Origin: Arthrobacter sp. ISL-72
Lineage (GTDB): Bacteria > Actinomycetota > Actinomycetes > Actinomycetales > Micrococcaceae
Length of the DNA stretch: 64,000 nt
Assembly (NCBI RefSeq): GCF_018613755.1
Contig: NZ_JAGGPP010000008.1
Location: 62,001 to 126,000, forward strand
Direction: 5' to 3'
The first letter of the stretch is position 1. Every line of letters begins with the position of its first letter. The position numbers and the translations under genes were made by a program. This document shows, piece after piece, positions 26,684 to 36,078 of this stretch. The notes beneath the pieces are model-generated. The model was not told the origin of the DNA. It did not search any database and was given only the letters and a program-made list of their open reading frames with translations.

Positions 26684-27799
26684 ATGAGGAATCAACTTCG
26701 GGTGCTTGCGTCCGCGGCCGTTGTCGCCGTGATTCTGGCCCCCGGAACGACGGCCAGCGCTGCACCGGCGGACCAAACGCCAACTGTCCTCGCAAGCGGG
26801 CTTGTGGGTCCTTTGCACGTCAACGCGGACCGGGACGGCTCGGTGATCGTCAGCGAGGAATTCGCTGGACGGCTGACCCGGGTTCTCGCCGACGGCACCA
26901 AGTCGACCGTCTACTCGTCGCCTGATTGGGACGTGGCGGGCAGTGCGGACCGCCGCTCCACGCTCTATTTCCTGGAAAGCCAAGGCGCCGGACCGATGGA
27001 CGACCGGGCGCTGGCAGGCCATATCAGGGCGATCAGCGACGACGGCACCCAGTGGACGTTCGGGGACTTCGCTGCCTTGGAGACTGAAGAAAACGCCGAC
27101 GGCGACGTCCGCTACGGCTTCCGCGATCTTCCTGATGCCTGCGCCGCCCAGCTCCCGGCCGGCCTGCCGCCCGCCTCGTACACAGGAGACGTGGATTCCC
27201 ACCCATACTCGATCGCCGTGTCCGGCCGCACAGCCTACGTGGCCGATGCAGGCGCCAACAGCGTGGTCTCCGTGGACGTCCGGACGGGTGACACCGAAAC
27301 GGTCGCTGTCCTTCCGCCGCAGCCGTACAGCATCACCGCGGAAGCTGCCGCGGCAGTGCAACTGCCGGCCTGCGTGGTGGGCGAGATGTATGACTTCGAA
27401 CCTGTCCCCACGGACGTGGCTGTGGGACCTGACGGCTGGCTGTACGTCACCACGCTCCCGGGCGGACCGGAAGATCCACGGCTTGGCGCACGCGGAGCCG
27501 TGTACAAGGTCAATCCGGACAACGGCAGGGTCAGGCTGTTCGCTGACGAGGTCCTGTCACCCACCGGCGTGGCCCTGGATGACGACGGCGACGTCTACGT
27601 CGCGTCGCTGTTCGGCGACGGCGTGCTGAAGGTAGGCGACTCCGGCCGGCAGCGGGTTGTCCTTGCCGGCAAGCTCACCGCCGATGTTGCCCTCAGCGAC
27701 GCCAGGATCTACGCCACGGTGGATGCCCTTCCGGCAGAGAACCAGGCTCCCGACGGCAAACTGGTGTACGTGGAACGCGGCGGGCATTCCCACCGCTGA
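26684..27799 (+). CDS. Secreted ScyD/ScyE-type beta-propeller protein
   Basis: 371 residues with a Sec signal peptide (basic MRNQLR, hydrophobic 7-20, cleavage near ASA-AP at about 26). The mature part is a run of beta-propeller blades of NHL/SMP-30 type: ASGLVGPLHVNADRDGSVIV, DSHPYSIAVSGRTAYVADAG, VPTDVAVGPDGWLYVTTLPG and SPTGVALDDDGDVYVASLFG. It belongs to the family annotated ScyD/ScyE after scytonemin genes, though that name carries no functional weight here. The ATG at 26684 has GGAGAG 5 nt upstream; a TTG at 26672 is the alternative. Confidence 0.85.
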   Translation: MRNQLRVLASAAVVAVILAPGTTASAAPADQTPTVLASGLVGPLHVNADRDGSVIVSEEFAGRLTRVLADGTKSTVYSSPDWDVAGSADRRSTLYFLESQGAGPMDDRALAGHIRAISDDGTQWTFGDFAALETEENADGDVRYGFRDLPDACAAQLPAGLPPASYTGDVDSHPYSIAVSGRTAYVADAGANSVVSVDVRTGDTETVAVLPPQPYSITAEAAAAVQLPACVVGEMYDFEPVPTDVAVGPDGWLYVTTLPGGPEDPRLGARGAVYKVNPDNGRVRLFADEVLSPTGVALDDDGDVYVASLFGDGVLKVGDSGRQRVVLAGKLTADVALSDARIYATVDALPAENQAPDGKLVYVERGGHSHR

Positions 27800-27834
27800 C
27801 GGGAGCTCCCAATAGACAGGAGCCTTCGGAAATC

Positions 27835-27869
27835 AGTGTGGCCGGCCCCGAACCGGGGCCGGCCACACT
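27835..27869. terminator. Bidirectional terminator between propeller gene and rbfA
   Basis: The 15-bp perfect stem AGTGTGGCCGGCCCC (27835-27849) / GGGGCCGGCCACACT (27855-27869) has a 5-nt loop, centred between two convergent genes. It should stop transcription from both sides. Confidence 0.88.
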
Positions 27870-27902
27870 CATGCCAGAAGGCGCTTCACAAGCCGCTGAT
27901 GC

Positions 27903-28412
27903 TTATTTGCTGCCGTCTTCGTCGAACTCTTCGTCGTCCAGGAGGTCATCGTCCTCTTCGTCGAAGTCGTCCTCGTCGATTTCGACGTCCTCGGGAATGT
28001 CGCTCTTATAAGGATCCGCATCGCCGGCGTGCTTGGCGCTGGCAGCCAGCGCAGCCACCTCAGCGTCGCGCTTCTTGGCGGCCCGGAGGAGTTCCTCAAG
28101 GTTGGAGGCGTTGACCGGAATCTGGTCAGCCACGAATTCCAGGGTAGGAGTCAGCCGAACGGTGATGTTCCGCCCCACCTCCTGCCGAAGGATGCCCTTG
28201 GCCTTCTCCAGGCCCTTGGCAGCATCGGCGTGGGCCACGTCATCACCGAAAACCGTGTAGTAAACGGTAGCGTGCTGCAGGTCATTGGTCACCCGCGAGT
28301 CAGTAACAGTGACCCCCTCCAGCCGAGGATCCTTAACCTTCCGGCTCAAGGCCTCAGCAACAACAACCTTAATCCGCTGCGCCAACTTGGCAGCGCGTGC
28401 CGGATCAGCCAT
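27903..28412 (-). CDS. rbfA: 30S ribosome-binding factor
   Basis: 169 residues. The KH-like fold starts MADPARAAKLAQRIKVVVAE, with DPRLEGVTVTDSRVTNDL and ILRQEVGRNITVRLTPTLEF. It is needed for 16S rRNA 5' maturation and cold adaptation. The last 45 residues are a highly acidic tail of Asp/Glu runs ending DGSK, longer than in most bacteria but usual in this group. The ATG at 28412 has AGGAG 5 nt upstream; an 18-residue upstream extension was rejected. It lies downstream of infB, separated by a folded 245-bp gap. Confidence 0.95.
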   Translation of the reverse strand: MADPARAAKLAQRIKVVVAEALSRKVKDPRLEGVTVTDSRVTNDLQHATVYYTVFGDDVAHADAAKGLEKAKGILRQEVGRNITVRLTPTLEFVADQIPVNASNLEELLRAAKKRDAEVAALAASAKHAGDADPYKSDIPEDVEIDEDDFDEEDDDLLDDEEFDEDGSK

Positions 28413-28513
28413 TTCCACTCCTAAATATTTGGATGTACGACGGCGGCCCTGTGGGCTGCGACGCACGTTTCAGTTTTCTGCCACGCACTAAGGCGAGTCT
28501 ACGACGGACCCCC

Positions 28514-28628
28514 GTTGGGTTTTTTCCGGCGGCCAGGGAGTGGCATCGGGCCTGTCGGAGCCGGGCGGTTTGCGATCGAAGATCGAAAACCGTCCGGCGA
28601 AGGGGCGGGGCCGCCGGAAAAATCCAAC
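28514..28628. other. Folded intergenic element between infB and rbfA
   Basis: The outer arms at 28514-28534 and 28609-28628 are inverted repeats (GGGTTTTTTCCGGCGGCC versus GGCCGCCGGAAAAATCC, nearly complementary). Inside lies a second stem, GCCGGGCGGTTT (28560-28571) with AAACCGTCCGGC (28587-28598), 12 bp with one G-U, and at its tip CGATC-GAA-GATCG (28573-28585). This could be an infB terminator, an RNA processing site or a small palindromic repeat element. I cannot choose without transcript data. Confidence 0.65.
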
Positions 28629-28657
28629 GGCCCCGCACCTGTAACGCTCGACGAACC

Positions 28658-31573
28658 TTAGATACGCGGCTTCTCGCGCATCTCGAAGGTCTCGATGATG
28701 TCGCCCTCGGTGATGTCGTTGTACGAACCAAGCCCGATACCACACTCGAAGTCCGTGCGGACCTCGGTGGCGTCGTCCTTGAAGCGCTTGAGCGTCTCAA
28801 CCGTGAGGTTGTCGCCGATGATCTTGCCGTCGCGGCTGATGCGGGCCTTCGTGTTGCGTCGGATAACACCCGAGCGAACGATGGAACCGGCAATGTTGCC
28901 GAACTTGGAGGAACGGAACACTTCGCGGACCTCGGCGGTGCCAAGCTGGACTTCTTCGTACTCCGGCTTGAGCATGCCCTTGAGGGCCATCTCAATGTCA
29001 TCGATTGCTGCGTAGATGACGGAGTAGAAGCGCATGTCCACGCCTTCGCGGTCTGCCAGTTCGGCAACACGCTCGGCGGGCTTGACGTTGAAGCCGATGA
29101 TGACGGCGCTGTCGACCGTTGCCAGGTTGACGTCGTTCTGCGTGATCGCACCGACACCGCGGTGGATAACGCGGAGCTGGACACCTTCGCCGACGTCGAT
29201 CTTGAGCAGCGCGTCTTCGAGGGCTTCCACGGCACCGGACACGTCACCCTTGAGGATGAGGTTGAGGGTGTCGATCTTGCCTTCGGCGACGGCCTGGTCG
29301 AAGTCTTCCAGGCTGATGCGCTTGCGGCGCTTGGCCAGGGCGGCGTTGCGGTCAGCTGCTTCACGCTTCTCGGCGATCTGGCGGGCGGTGCGCTCGTCAG
29401 CGGTCACGAAGAAGGTGTCGCCTGCACGCGGGACGTTGGACAGACCCAGCACCTGCACGGGGCGGGACGGGCCGGCCTCGGTCAGGACACTGCCGTCGTC
29501 GTCGAACATCGCACGGACACGGCCGTGGGCCGTGCCTGCCACGATCGTGTCGCCGACCTTCAGGGTTCCGGACTGGACCAGGACGGTGGCCACGGAACCG
29601 CGGCCCTTGTCCAGGTTGGCTTCAATCGCGATACCGCGGGCGTCCTTGTTCGGGTTGGCGCGCATGTCCAAGGCGGCGTCTGCGGTGAGCAGGACGGCCT
29701 CGAGCAGCTCGTCGATGTTGAGGTTCTGGCGGGCAGAGACCTCAACGAACATGGTGTCGCCGCCGTACTCTTCCGGAACCAGTCCGTACTCGGTCAGCTG
29801 GCCGCGGACCTTGTCCGGGTTGGCGCCTTCCTTGTCGATCTTGTTCACGGCCACGACGATCGGCACGTTGGCCGCCTGGGCGTGGTTGAGTGCTTCAACG
29901 GTCTGGGGCATAACGCCGTCGTCCGCTGCGACCACCAGGATGGCGATGTCGGTGACCTTGGCACCTCGGGCACGCATGGCGGTGAACGCCTCGTGGCCCG
30001 GGGTATCGATGAAGGTGATCTTGCGATCGATGCCTTCGTGGTCGGTGGTGATCTGGTAGGCACCGATGTGCTGGGTGATGCCGCCGTGTTCGCCCGCGAC
30101 AACGTCGGAGTTACGGATGGCATCCAGCAGGCGGGTCTTACCGTGGTCAACGTGACCCATGACGGTGACAACCGGAGGACGCGCCTCCAGCACTTCGTCG
30201 CCTTCGGCTTCCAGTTCGGCGTCGAAGTCGATGTCGAAGGTGCTGAGCAGCTCGCGCTCCTCATCCTCCGGCGACACGACCTGGAGCTTGTAGCCAAGCT
30301 CCTCGCCCAGCAGGGCGAAGGTCTCTTCGTCCAGCGACTGCGTGGCCGTGGCCATTTCGCCGAGGTGGAAGAGCACGGTCACCAGTGCTGCGGGGTTCGC
30401 CTCGATCTTGTCGGCAAAGTCCGTGATGGACGAGCCGCGGCGGAGCCGGACAACGGTGTTGCCGTCGCCGCGGGGCACGCTTACGCCACCCAGCGACGGA
30501 GCACTCATCTGCTCGAGTTCCTGGCGCTTGGCCCGCTTCGACTTGCGCTGCTTGCCACGGCCTGCGCCGCCCTTACCGAAGGCACCCTGCGTGCCGCCGC
30601 GACCGCGGCCGCCCTTGCCGAAGCCGCCGCCTGCCGGAGCACCGCCACCGGCACCCGGAGCGCCACCGGTACCCGGTGCGCCGCCTGGGCGTCCGGGACC
30701 GCGGCCTCCGCCACCGGGACGGCCTGCACCAGCGGGTGCGGGACGTTCGGTGCGGTTAGGCATCATGCCCGGAGTAGGACGGTTTCCGCCGCCGGCACCG
30801 GGGCGTGCGCCGGGGGCACCGGCCGGACGCGGGGCGCCGGGACGGGCACCCTGGGTGCCGCCGGGACGCGGAGCACCCGGACGGGGACCCCCTGCGCCGG
30901 CTGCCGGACGCGGGCCGCCGGGGCGTTCGCCCTCGGTACGGCTTCCGCCCGGACGGGGCATGCCCTGGGACGTAGCGAACGGGTTGTTGCCCGGACGGGG
31001 AGGACGTTCGTTGTCGCCGCCGCGGCCCCGGGGCATGCCCTGGGACGTGGCGAAGGGGTTGTTGCCGGGACGGGGGCCGCCCGGGCGGGGAGCGGAACTG
31101 CCCTGTCCGCCGGAGCGGGACGGGGCAGCCTGAGCTTCAGCCTTGGGGGCCGGGCGTGCGCCGGGCTTTGCGCCTGTGGACGGTGCAGCCGGAGCCGAGG
31201 CTGCGGGAGCAGCGGGAGCCGGTGCAGCCGGGGCTGCCGGTGCGGGAGCCACTGCCGGAGCAGGTGCAGCCTGTACGGCGGGTGCCGGGGCTTCAGCCTT
31301 GGGTTCCGGAGCCTTGGGGGCTGCCGGGCCGGGCGCAGGGGCCGCCGGACGGGAAGCCGCGGGGCTGGCGGGAGCCTTGGGGGCTGCAGCGGGAGCTTCG
31401 GACTTCGAAGCGCCGGCGGCGGGGTAGGCGTTGCGCAGTTTCCGCACAACGGGGGCCTCAATGGTTGAAGAGGCCGAGCGAACGAATTCGCCCAGTTCCT
31501 GCAGTTTGGTTACTGCATCTTTGGAAGTAATACCGAGCTCTTTAGCAAGCTCATGTACGCGGACCTTGGCCAC
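28658..31573 (-). CDS. infB: Translation initiation factor IF-2
   Basis: GTPase that places fMet-tRNA on the 30S subunit. 971 residues, long as in actinobacteria. N-terminal IF2N helix ([20 protein letters not shown]), then about 290 residues rich in Ala/Pro and later Gly/Arg/Pro, with the unit [14 protein letters not shown] occurring twice. The G domain starts near residue 470: [29 protein letters not shown]. Beta-barrel domains follow, and the C-terminal fMet-binding domain ends [12 protein letters not shown] start with AGGAG upstream. Downstream of ylxR in the nusA operon order. Confidence 0.98.
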   Translation of the reverse strand: MAKVRVHELAKELGITSKDAVTKLQELGEFVRSASSTIEAPVVRKLRNAYPAAGASKSEAPAAAPKAPASPAASRPAAPAPGPAAPKAPEPKAEAPAPAVQAAPAPAVAPAPAAPAAPAPAAPAASAPAAPSTGAKPGARPAPKAEAQAAPSRSGGQGSSAPRPGGPRPGNNPFATSQGMPRGRGGDNERPPRPGNNPFATSQGMPRPGGSRTEGERPGGPRPAAGAGGPRPGAPRPGGTQGARPGAPRPAGAPGARPGAGGGNRPTPGMMPNRTERPAPAGAGRPGGGGRGPGRPGGAPGTGGAPGAGGGAPAGGGFGKGGRGRGGTQGAFGKGGAGRGKQRKSKRAKRQELEQMSAPSLGGVSVPRGDGNTVVRLRRGSSITDFADKIEANPAALVTVLFHLGEMATATQSLDEETFALLGEELGYKLQVVSPEDEERELLSTFDIDFDAELEAEGDEVLEARPPVVTVMGHVDHGKTRLLDAIRNSDVVAGEHGGITQHIGAYQITTDHEGIDRKITFIDTPGHEAFTAMRARGAKVTDIAILVVAADDGVMPQTVEALNHAQAANVPIVVAVNKIDKEGANPDKVRGQLTEYGLVPEEYGGDTMFVEVSARQNLNIDELLEAVLLTADAALDMRANPNKDARGIAIEANLDKGRGSVATVLVQSGTLKVGDTIVAGTAHGRVRAMFDDDGSVLTEAGPSRPVQVLGLSNVPRAGDTFFVTADERTARQIAEKREAADRNAALAKRRKRISLEDFDQAVAEGKIDTLNLILKGDVSGAVEALEDALLKIDVGEGVQLRVIHRGVGAITQNDVNLATVDSAVIIGFNVKPAERVAELADREGVDMRFYSVIYAAIDDIEMALKGMLKPEYEEVQLGTAEVREVFRSSKFGNIAGSIVRSGVIRRNTKARISRDGKIIGDNLTVETLKRFKDDATEVRTDFECGIGLGSYNDITEGDIIETFEMREKPRI
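30955..31075. repeat. 46-bp imperfect direct repeat within infB
   Basis: 30955-31000 and 31030-31075 share a nearly identical 46-bp sequence 75 bp apart (25 codons). They encode the repeated [14 protein letters not shown] of the disordered IF-2 N-terminus. Differences are at third codon positions or conservative. Confidence 0.85.
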
Positions 31574-31725
31574 ATTTCTCCTGTCTCGGTCCGCACCGAG
31601 CCAGGCACGAACCGTCTACTTCTTACTGCGGACCTTCGCCGCTACAGCAGCTGAAAGGCCCATTGCAGAGCGCAACAAAGTTGTCATCGTTGCGCACTCA
31701 TCGCTGGGAACTCATCGGGTTTCCA

Positions 31726-32067
31726 TCAGTTTTCTGACCCGCTTTCAGGTTGGACGGTTGTTGCTGCGGCCACCGGAGTGTCCACGGCATTCGTGCCTGC
31801 CGTTATCCGGCGTTCCACAGCGGCAGTTCCGGTTGCGCCCGGGAGGGCACGTCCGAATGCTCGCCGCTTGATCGCCAGCGCCAGGCACGTTTCGCTGAAG
31901 TGCAGCCATGCACCCCGGCCAGCCATCCGGCGTCGTTCGTCCACCACGACAGCGGTGGAACCGCTGCCTTCGGCGACGAGCCGGAGTAACTCGGACCGCG
32001 GGCCCTTCTTCCGGCATCCGATGCAGGTACGCTGTGGCTGATTCTCAAGGTGTTGCACTGATGCCAC
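31726..32067 (-). CDS. ylxR: YlxR-family RNA-binding protein
   Basis: 113 residues of the DUF448/YlxR family found between nusA and infB in most Gram-positives. The signature is RTCIGCRKKGPRSELLRLVA with a CxxC, followed by RRRMAGRGAWLHFSETCLAL, which includes the GRGA motif, and the AIKRRAFGRAL helix. Homologues bind RNA or nucleoid and affect transcription. The C-terminal 35 residues are Ala/Thr-rich and unconserved. The start is GTG with GAAAG about 10 nt upstream. A 265-bp gap separates it from nusA, wider than usual. Confidence 0.9.
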   Translation of the reverse strand: MASVQHLENQPQRTCIGCRKKGPRSELLRLVAEGSGSTAVVVDERRRMAGRGAWLHFSETCLALAIKRRAFGRALPGATGTAAVERRITAGTNAVDTPVAAATTVQPESGSEN

Positions 32068-32332
32068 GGTGAGTATCTTTCCTGCCCATACATATCTGCC
32101 GCCCGGAACACACCCGTTTCCGCCGCATTCAAAAAACGAAAGCGGATTCCGCGGGCACGCTCAAGGCGCACGAATACCGGCCATCAGGCGCGGTCAATCT
32201 CTATTCTAGCCCCTCAGGTGCCCCGGCCCCGAAACAAAGGGTCGAAGCAGGGCCGGACAAGCCGGGGGTGTTCCGCCGAGCGGCCTGGTTTCCGTCCGGC
32301 CGGGTTCCGCCCGGATTGGTTTTTCGGTCAGC

Positions 32333-33313
32333 TCAGCCTTCGCGCGGAGCCGCGGCGTCGGAGACGATGTCGATGCGCCAGCCCGTGAGCTTGGCGGCCA
32401 GGCGGGCGTTCTGGCCCTCCTTGCCAATGGCGAGCGACAACTGGTAGTCCGGCACCACAACACGTGCGGAACGCGTTGCCTCGTCGGTGATGGTGACGGA
32501 ATTCACCCTCGACGGCGACAGTGCGCTGGCAATGAACGTGGCCGGGTCCTCGCTGAAATCGACGATGTCAATCTTTTCGTCGTTCAGTTCGGTCATGACC
32601 GCACGGACGCGCGAGCCCATTTCACCGATGCAGGCGCCTTTGGCGTTGATGCCGGGCATGTTGGCCTTGACGGCGATCTTGGTCCGGTGCCCGGCTTCCC
32701 GGGCCAGTGCAACGATATCCACCGAGCGGTCGGCGATTTCCGGAACTTCCAGTTCGAAGAGCTTCCGGACCAGGCCGGGGTGCGAGCGGGACAACGTGAT
32801 GGACGGGCCCTTGGTGCCGCGGTGAACGTCGATCACGAACGCGCGCAGCCTGTTGCCGTGGATGTACTTCTCGCCGGGCACCTGCTCAGGCGGCGGCAGC
32901 AGCGCCTCCACCGTGCCGAGGTTCACCTGGACCATGTGGGGGTTGTTGCCCTGCTGGATGGTGCCGGCCACCAGCTCGCCCTCGCGGCCCTTGAACTGGC
33001 CCAGGACGTTGTCGTCTTCAGCGTCGCGCAGGCGCTGCAGGATGATCTGCCGGGCGGTGCTTGCTGCGATACGGCCAAAGCCTGCAGGGGTGTCCTCGAA
33101 CTCACCGATGGGGGCGCCGTCGTCGTCGATTTCCGTTGCCCAGATGGTCACGTGACCGCTCTTGCGGTCCAGCTCTGCGCGTGCCCGTTCAAAGGCACCG
33201 GGAGACTTGTGGTAGGCCACCAGGAGCGCCTGCTCAATGGTAGGAATCAGGAGATCCAGCGGAATTTCACGCTCACGCTCCAGAAGTCTCAGTGCGCTCA
33301 TGTCAATATCCAT
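32333..33313 (-). CDS. nusA: Transcription termination/antitermination protein
   Basis: 326 residues, the short actinobacterial form without the C-terminal acidic repeats of E. coli NusA. N-terminal RNAP-binding domain ([20 protein letters not shown]), S1 domain ([20 protein letters not shown]), then two KH domains ([19 protein letters not shown], and [20 protein letters not shown] with [13 protein letters not shown]). It modulates pausing, intrinsic termination and antitermination. The ATG has GAGGAGG 4 nt upstream, and the start overlaps the rimP stop (TGATG). Confidence 0.97.
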   Translation of the reverse strand: MDIDMSALRLLEREREIPLDLLIPTIEQALLVAYHKSPGAFERARAELDRKSGHVTIWATEIDDDGAPIGEFEDTPAGFGRIAASTARQIILQRLRDAEDDNVLGQFKGREGELVAGTIQQGNNPHMVQVNLGTVEALLPPPEQVPGEKYIHGNRLRAFVIDVHRGTKGPSITLSRSHPGLVRKLFELEVPEIADRSVDIVALAREAGHRTKIAVKANMPGINAKGACIGEMGSRVRAVMTELNDEKIDIVDFSEDPATFIASALSPSRVNSVTITDEATRSARVVVPDYQLSLAIGKEGQNARLAAKLTGWRIDIVSDAAAPREG

Positions 33314-33930
33314 CAGGCCTCCTCAGAAGGTCCATTGTGTTCATTTTCCAGACCGACCTCGTCGAGGTGGCTGAACTCTATCTCGACTTTTCCATTACGG
33401 ATCCTGTCGAAAGGAAGTTTCACGGGCTCGCCCTGCTTGGGCTTCATTCCCTTTTTCACTGCAATTTCCGGCACTAGCGTTACCCCGGCGTCGTCCACGG
33501 ACTGGATCCGGCCGGTGACGTTGTCGCCCTGGATGACGTTGACGTTCACTATGCGGCCGCGGGCGCGGTGCCAGTGCCGGGGCTCCGTCAGGGGACGCCC
33601 CACGCCGGGAGAGGAAACCTCCAGGTCATAGGGACGGCTGTCAGTGCCGGGGTCGTTGTCCAGAACGTCGGAAAGTTCCTTGGAGATGTCCGCGATGACA
33701 TCGAGGCTGACTCCGCCGGTTTCCTCCTGCGGCAGGTCCACCACCACGTGGACCACGCGGTTGGAGCCTGCGATGTTGATGGCAACATCTTCCAGGTACA
33801 GCCTGTGCGCCAGGACCACCGGCTCAAGCAAAGCCCGGAGGCGTTCAGCCTCGGGATTGTGGACAGCCGCGGGTTCAGCCTTTCCCGCGTCGGTCCGGTC
33901 TGATGAAGTCGTGGCTTCTGCATTGCTCAC
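33313..33930 (-). CDS. rimP: Ribosome maturation factor
   Basis: 205 residues. An N-terminal variable region is followed by RIMP N-domain sequence ([40 protein letters not shown]) and the conserved [24 protein letters not shown]-terminal SH3-like domain has [18 protein letters not shown]. It helps 30S assembly. The last 17 residues add a Glu-rich tail. GTG start; GGGAGG lies 12 nt upstream, a long spacing. First gene of the rimP-nusA unit. Confidence 0.95.
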   Translation of the reverse strand: MSNAEATTSSDRTDAGKAEPAAVHNPEAERLRALLEPVVLAHRLYLEDVAINIAGSNRVVHVVVDLPQEETGGVSLDVIADISKELSDVLDNDPGTDSRPYDLEVSSPGVGRPLTEPRHWHRARGRIVNVNVIQGDNVTGRIQSVDDAGVTLVPEIAVKKGMKPKQGEPVKLPFDRIRNGKVEIEFSHLDEVGLENEHNGPSEEA

Positions 33931-34035
33931 GATGCCGGCCGCCTCCCGATAGATGATGTTGTGACTACTAGCGTAGCGATTTTATGGGCGCCATGGTGCA
34001 CCCGCCTGCTGCCGGACATGACAACATGGTCTGTT

Positions 34036-35220
34036 GTGAAAGACGACACCAAGGAAAAACGATGGCCGGGCCGCTATTTCCGGTACGGCCTCCTGGCGTC
34101 ATTGGCGGTGCTGGTCGTCAGCCTCGGGCTGGCGCTGACTCCGGGACCGCCGCCGCAGGCGCCGGAACCGGCTTTTTCCGAACGGGCGCGGGCGGCCGCC
34201 CTTGCCGAAACGATGCAGTTGCGGCTGGCCGGTAGCAGGCTGGCTGACTCCGTTTCCGGTGCCGAGCGCCAGGCGCTGCTTCGCTCTGTGACTTTGCTGA
34301 CAACCCAGGCCCGGGCGCTGACCGGGCCCGACCAGACTCCGTCGCCGTCTGCCGCAGGCCGCACTTCGGGCACCGCCGCAGATACCGGCACAGCTGGTGC
34401 CGCAGGCAGCGACACAGGCACTGCAAGCGGTGCTCCTTCGGGCAGCTCCTCCCCCGCTGACGGGCAGGCAGCCCCGGTGGAGTCATCGGCCGAACTCGTC
34501 GCCGCGTTGTCCGCCAGCGGCGGGCAGCGGCTCGCGGATGCAGGAGCGTCCGACGGCGGCATGGCACGGCTGCTTGCCGCCGTCGGCACCGCCCAGCTTC
34601 TTGAGGCGTCGTCCCTCGCACCCGTGGTTGGAGCAGCCGCTCCGGCGTTGCCCGCATCCTCGGCTGCGGAATCATCCGCTGCACCGGACGAGTCATGTCC
34701 GTCGGCCACGGCTCAACCAGGCCCGCCTGAAGGGTCGGCTACGCCGGCGGCCGCCCTGGCGATGACCGTCAAGACCGAAGCCGAAACCGTCTATGGCTAC
34801 CAGGTGGCGCTTGCCCGCCTCGACGGCAGTGCCGCCGGCTCGGCAGCGGAGCTGCTGGCACGGCATGAAACTGTCCTGGCCGAAGCCGAGGCGCTGGGCC
34901 GGGCGCAGTGTGTGGACATTCCGCCGCGGGAGGCAGGCTATACGCTCGGCCCGTTGTTCCTCGAATCCCCGGCGGCCGGCCTGGCCAGCCTCGAAGCAGG
35001 AACGCTGCCCGTGTACGGGGACCTGGTAGCACTCAGTAACGGCAGTACGCGGGAATGGGCTATTTCCGGTCTCGTGGCCGCGGCACAGCGCGCCGCACTC
35101 TGGGGTGCCGATTCCGGTCCCCTGCCGGGCATCGTGGTGGACACTGCACGGCTTCCGGAGCTGCCGGAAACCAGGCCGGCTCCGCAGTCCCCCGGATCGG
35201 GCACGGCCCCGGCACCTTGA
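34036..35220 (+). CDS. Secreted/anchored ferritin-like domain protein (DUF4439-type)
   Basis: About 394 residues from GTG 34036 (VKDDTKEKRWPGRYFRYGLL); starts at 34018 (ATG) and 33961 also exist, and none has a clear ribosome-binding site. One hydrophobic helix near residues 19-36 is a signal anchor. A long Ala/Ser/Thr/Gly-rich linker (roughly 90-230) follows. The C-terminal about 130 residues are helical (TVKTEAETVYGYQVALARLD, ELLARHETVLAEAEALGR, NGSTREWAISGLVAAAQRAA), matching DUF4439 ferritin-like proteins that are habitual neighbours of rimP in actinobacteria. Metal ligands were not verified. Divergent from rimP. Confidence 0.7.
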   Translation: MKDDTKEKRWPGRYFRYGLLASLAVLVVSLGLALTPGPPPQAPEPAFSERARAAALAETMQLRLAGSRLADSVSGAERQALLRSVTLLTTQARALTGPDQTPSPSAAGRTSGTAADTGTAGAAGSDTGTASGAPSGSSSPADGQAAPVESSAELVAALSASGGQRLADAGASDGGMARLLAAVGTAQLLEASSLAPVVGAAAPALPASSAAESSAAPDESCPSATAQPGPPEGSATPAAALAMTVKTEAETVYGYQVALARLDGSAAGSAAELLARHETVLAEAEALGRAQCVDIPPREAGYTLGPLFLESPAAGLASLEAGTLPVYGDLVALSNGSTREWAISGLVAAAQRAALWGADSGPLPGIVVDTARLPELPETRPAPQSPGSGTAPAP

Positions 35221-35233
35221 GGCCATGGCACCC

Positions 35234-35252
35234 TAAGGTGAAGCCTGCCTTG
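35234..35252. promoter_or_regulatory. Candidate DtxR/IdeR iron box
   Basis: TAAGGTGAAGCCTGCCTTG matches the 19-bp actinobacterial iron-box consensus TWAGGTWAGSCTWACCTWA at 14 positions. It lies 57 bp upstream of the VIT-family metal transporter and nowhere near another start. The half-site TAAGGT is the stronger arm. Confidence 0.45.
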
Positions 35253-35308
35253 CCTTCCTTAGCCCCGTATTACTGGCAAGCCCTTCGCGCTGGTGGTTTG
35301 CTGTAGTC

Positions 35309-36037
35309 ATGGACACTGCCGGAGCGCCTGCGCCGCACGAGAACGAGCCGCATGGCAATGACATTGCGCACAGACTGAACTGGCTGCGTGCCGGCGTCCT
35401 GGGCGCCAACGACGGAATTGTTTCCGTTGCAGCGATTGTGGTGGGCGTGGCCGGTGCCACTGCCGAGACCGGCCCGATCCTGGCCGCCGGCGCCGCCGGA
35501 CTGGTGGGCGGGGCGATTTCGATGGCGCTGGGTGAGTACGTCTCCGTCAGCAGCCAAAGCGACAGCCAGAAGGCACTGATTGAAAAGGAACGCCGCGAGC
35601 TGGAGGAAGAGCCCGAAGAGGAGCTCGCCGAGCTCGCGGCAATCTACCAAAGCAAGGGTTTGAGCCAGGACACTGCCGAGGCCGTGGCCAGGGAGCTCAC
35701 CCAACATGACGCACTGTCCGCCCACCTGTCGGCTGAACTCAACATCGACCAGGATGACATCGTCAGCCCCTGGCACGCTGCCTTCGCTTCGGCAATAGCC
35801 TTTGTGGCCGGGGCCGTCCTGCCGATGCTGGCCATCCTCCTGCCGCCGGAAAACATCCGGGTCCCGCTGACGTTCGCAGCCGTATTGGTCGCGCTGGCGG
35901 CGACCGGCTCCGTTGGCGCCTGGATCGGCGGCAGCTCCAAAGCAAAGGCAGCAGTGCGGGTGGTGGTGGGCGGTGCCCTGGCGCTCGCCGCAACATTCGC
36001 CATCGGCAATCTTCTGGGCGCCACGGGCATCGTCTGA
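35309..36037 (+). CDS. VIT1/CCC1-family iron/manganese transporter
   Basis: 242 residues. The signature LNWLRAGVLGANDGIVSVAA opens the first helix, then the GGAISMALGEYVSVSSQSD helix. A cytosolic Glu-rich loop (EKERRELEEEPEEELAELAA) acts as the metal-binding helical region in this family, and three further helices end at ATFAIGNLLGATGIV. Family members export Fe2+ or Mn2+ from the cytosol. ATG start without an obvious ribosome-binding site. A possible iron box lies upstream, which would fit iron-dependent control. Confidence 0.88.
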   Translation: MDTAGAPAPHENEPHGNDIAHRLNWLRAGVLGANDGIVSVAAIVVGVAGATAETGPILAAGAAGLVGGAISMALGEYVSVSSQSDSQKALIEKERRELEEEPEEELAELAAIYQSKGLSQDTAEAVARELTQHDALSAHLSAELNIDQDDIVSPWHAAFASAIAFVAGAVLPMLAILLPPENIRVPLTFAAVLVALAATGSVGAWIGGSSKAKAAVRVVVGGALALAATFAIGNLLGATGIV

Positions 36038-36078
36038 CTTCCGCCCAGCAAACCGCTCCCTCAACTACGCTGGAGTCA

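Noticed and set aside
26501..27361. N-terminal extension of the deaminase across the divergent propeller gene
   Set aside because: The upstream frame runs antisense through a secreted protein with a clear signal peptide; the deaminase fold starts right after the ATG at 26500.
28397..31468. Plus-strand frame of 1023 codons opposite infB
   Set aside because: Antisense shadow of infB; the translation is low-complexity Gly/Ala/Arg in the region opposite the disordered IF-2 N-terminus.
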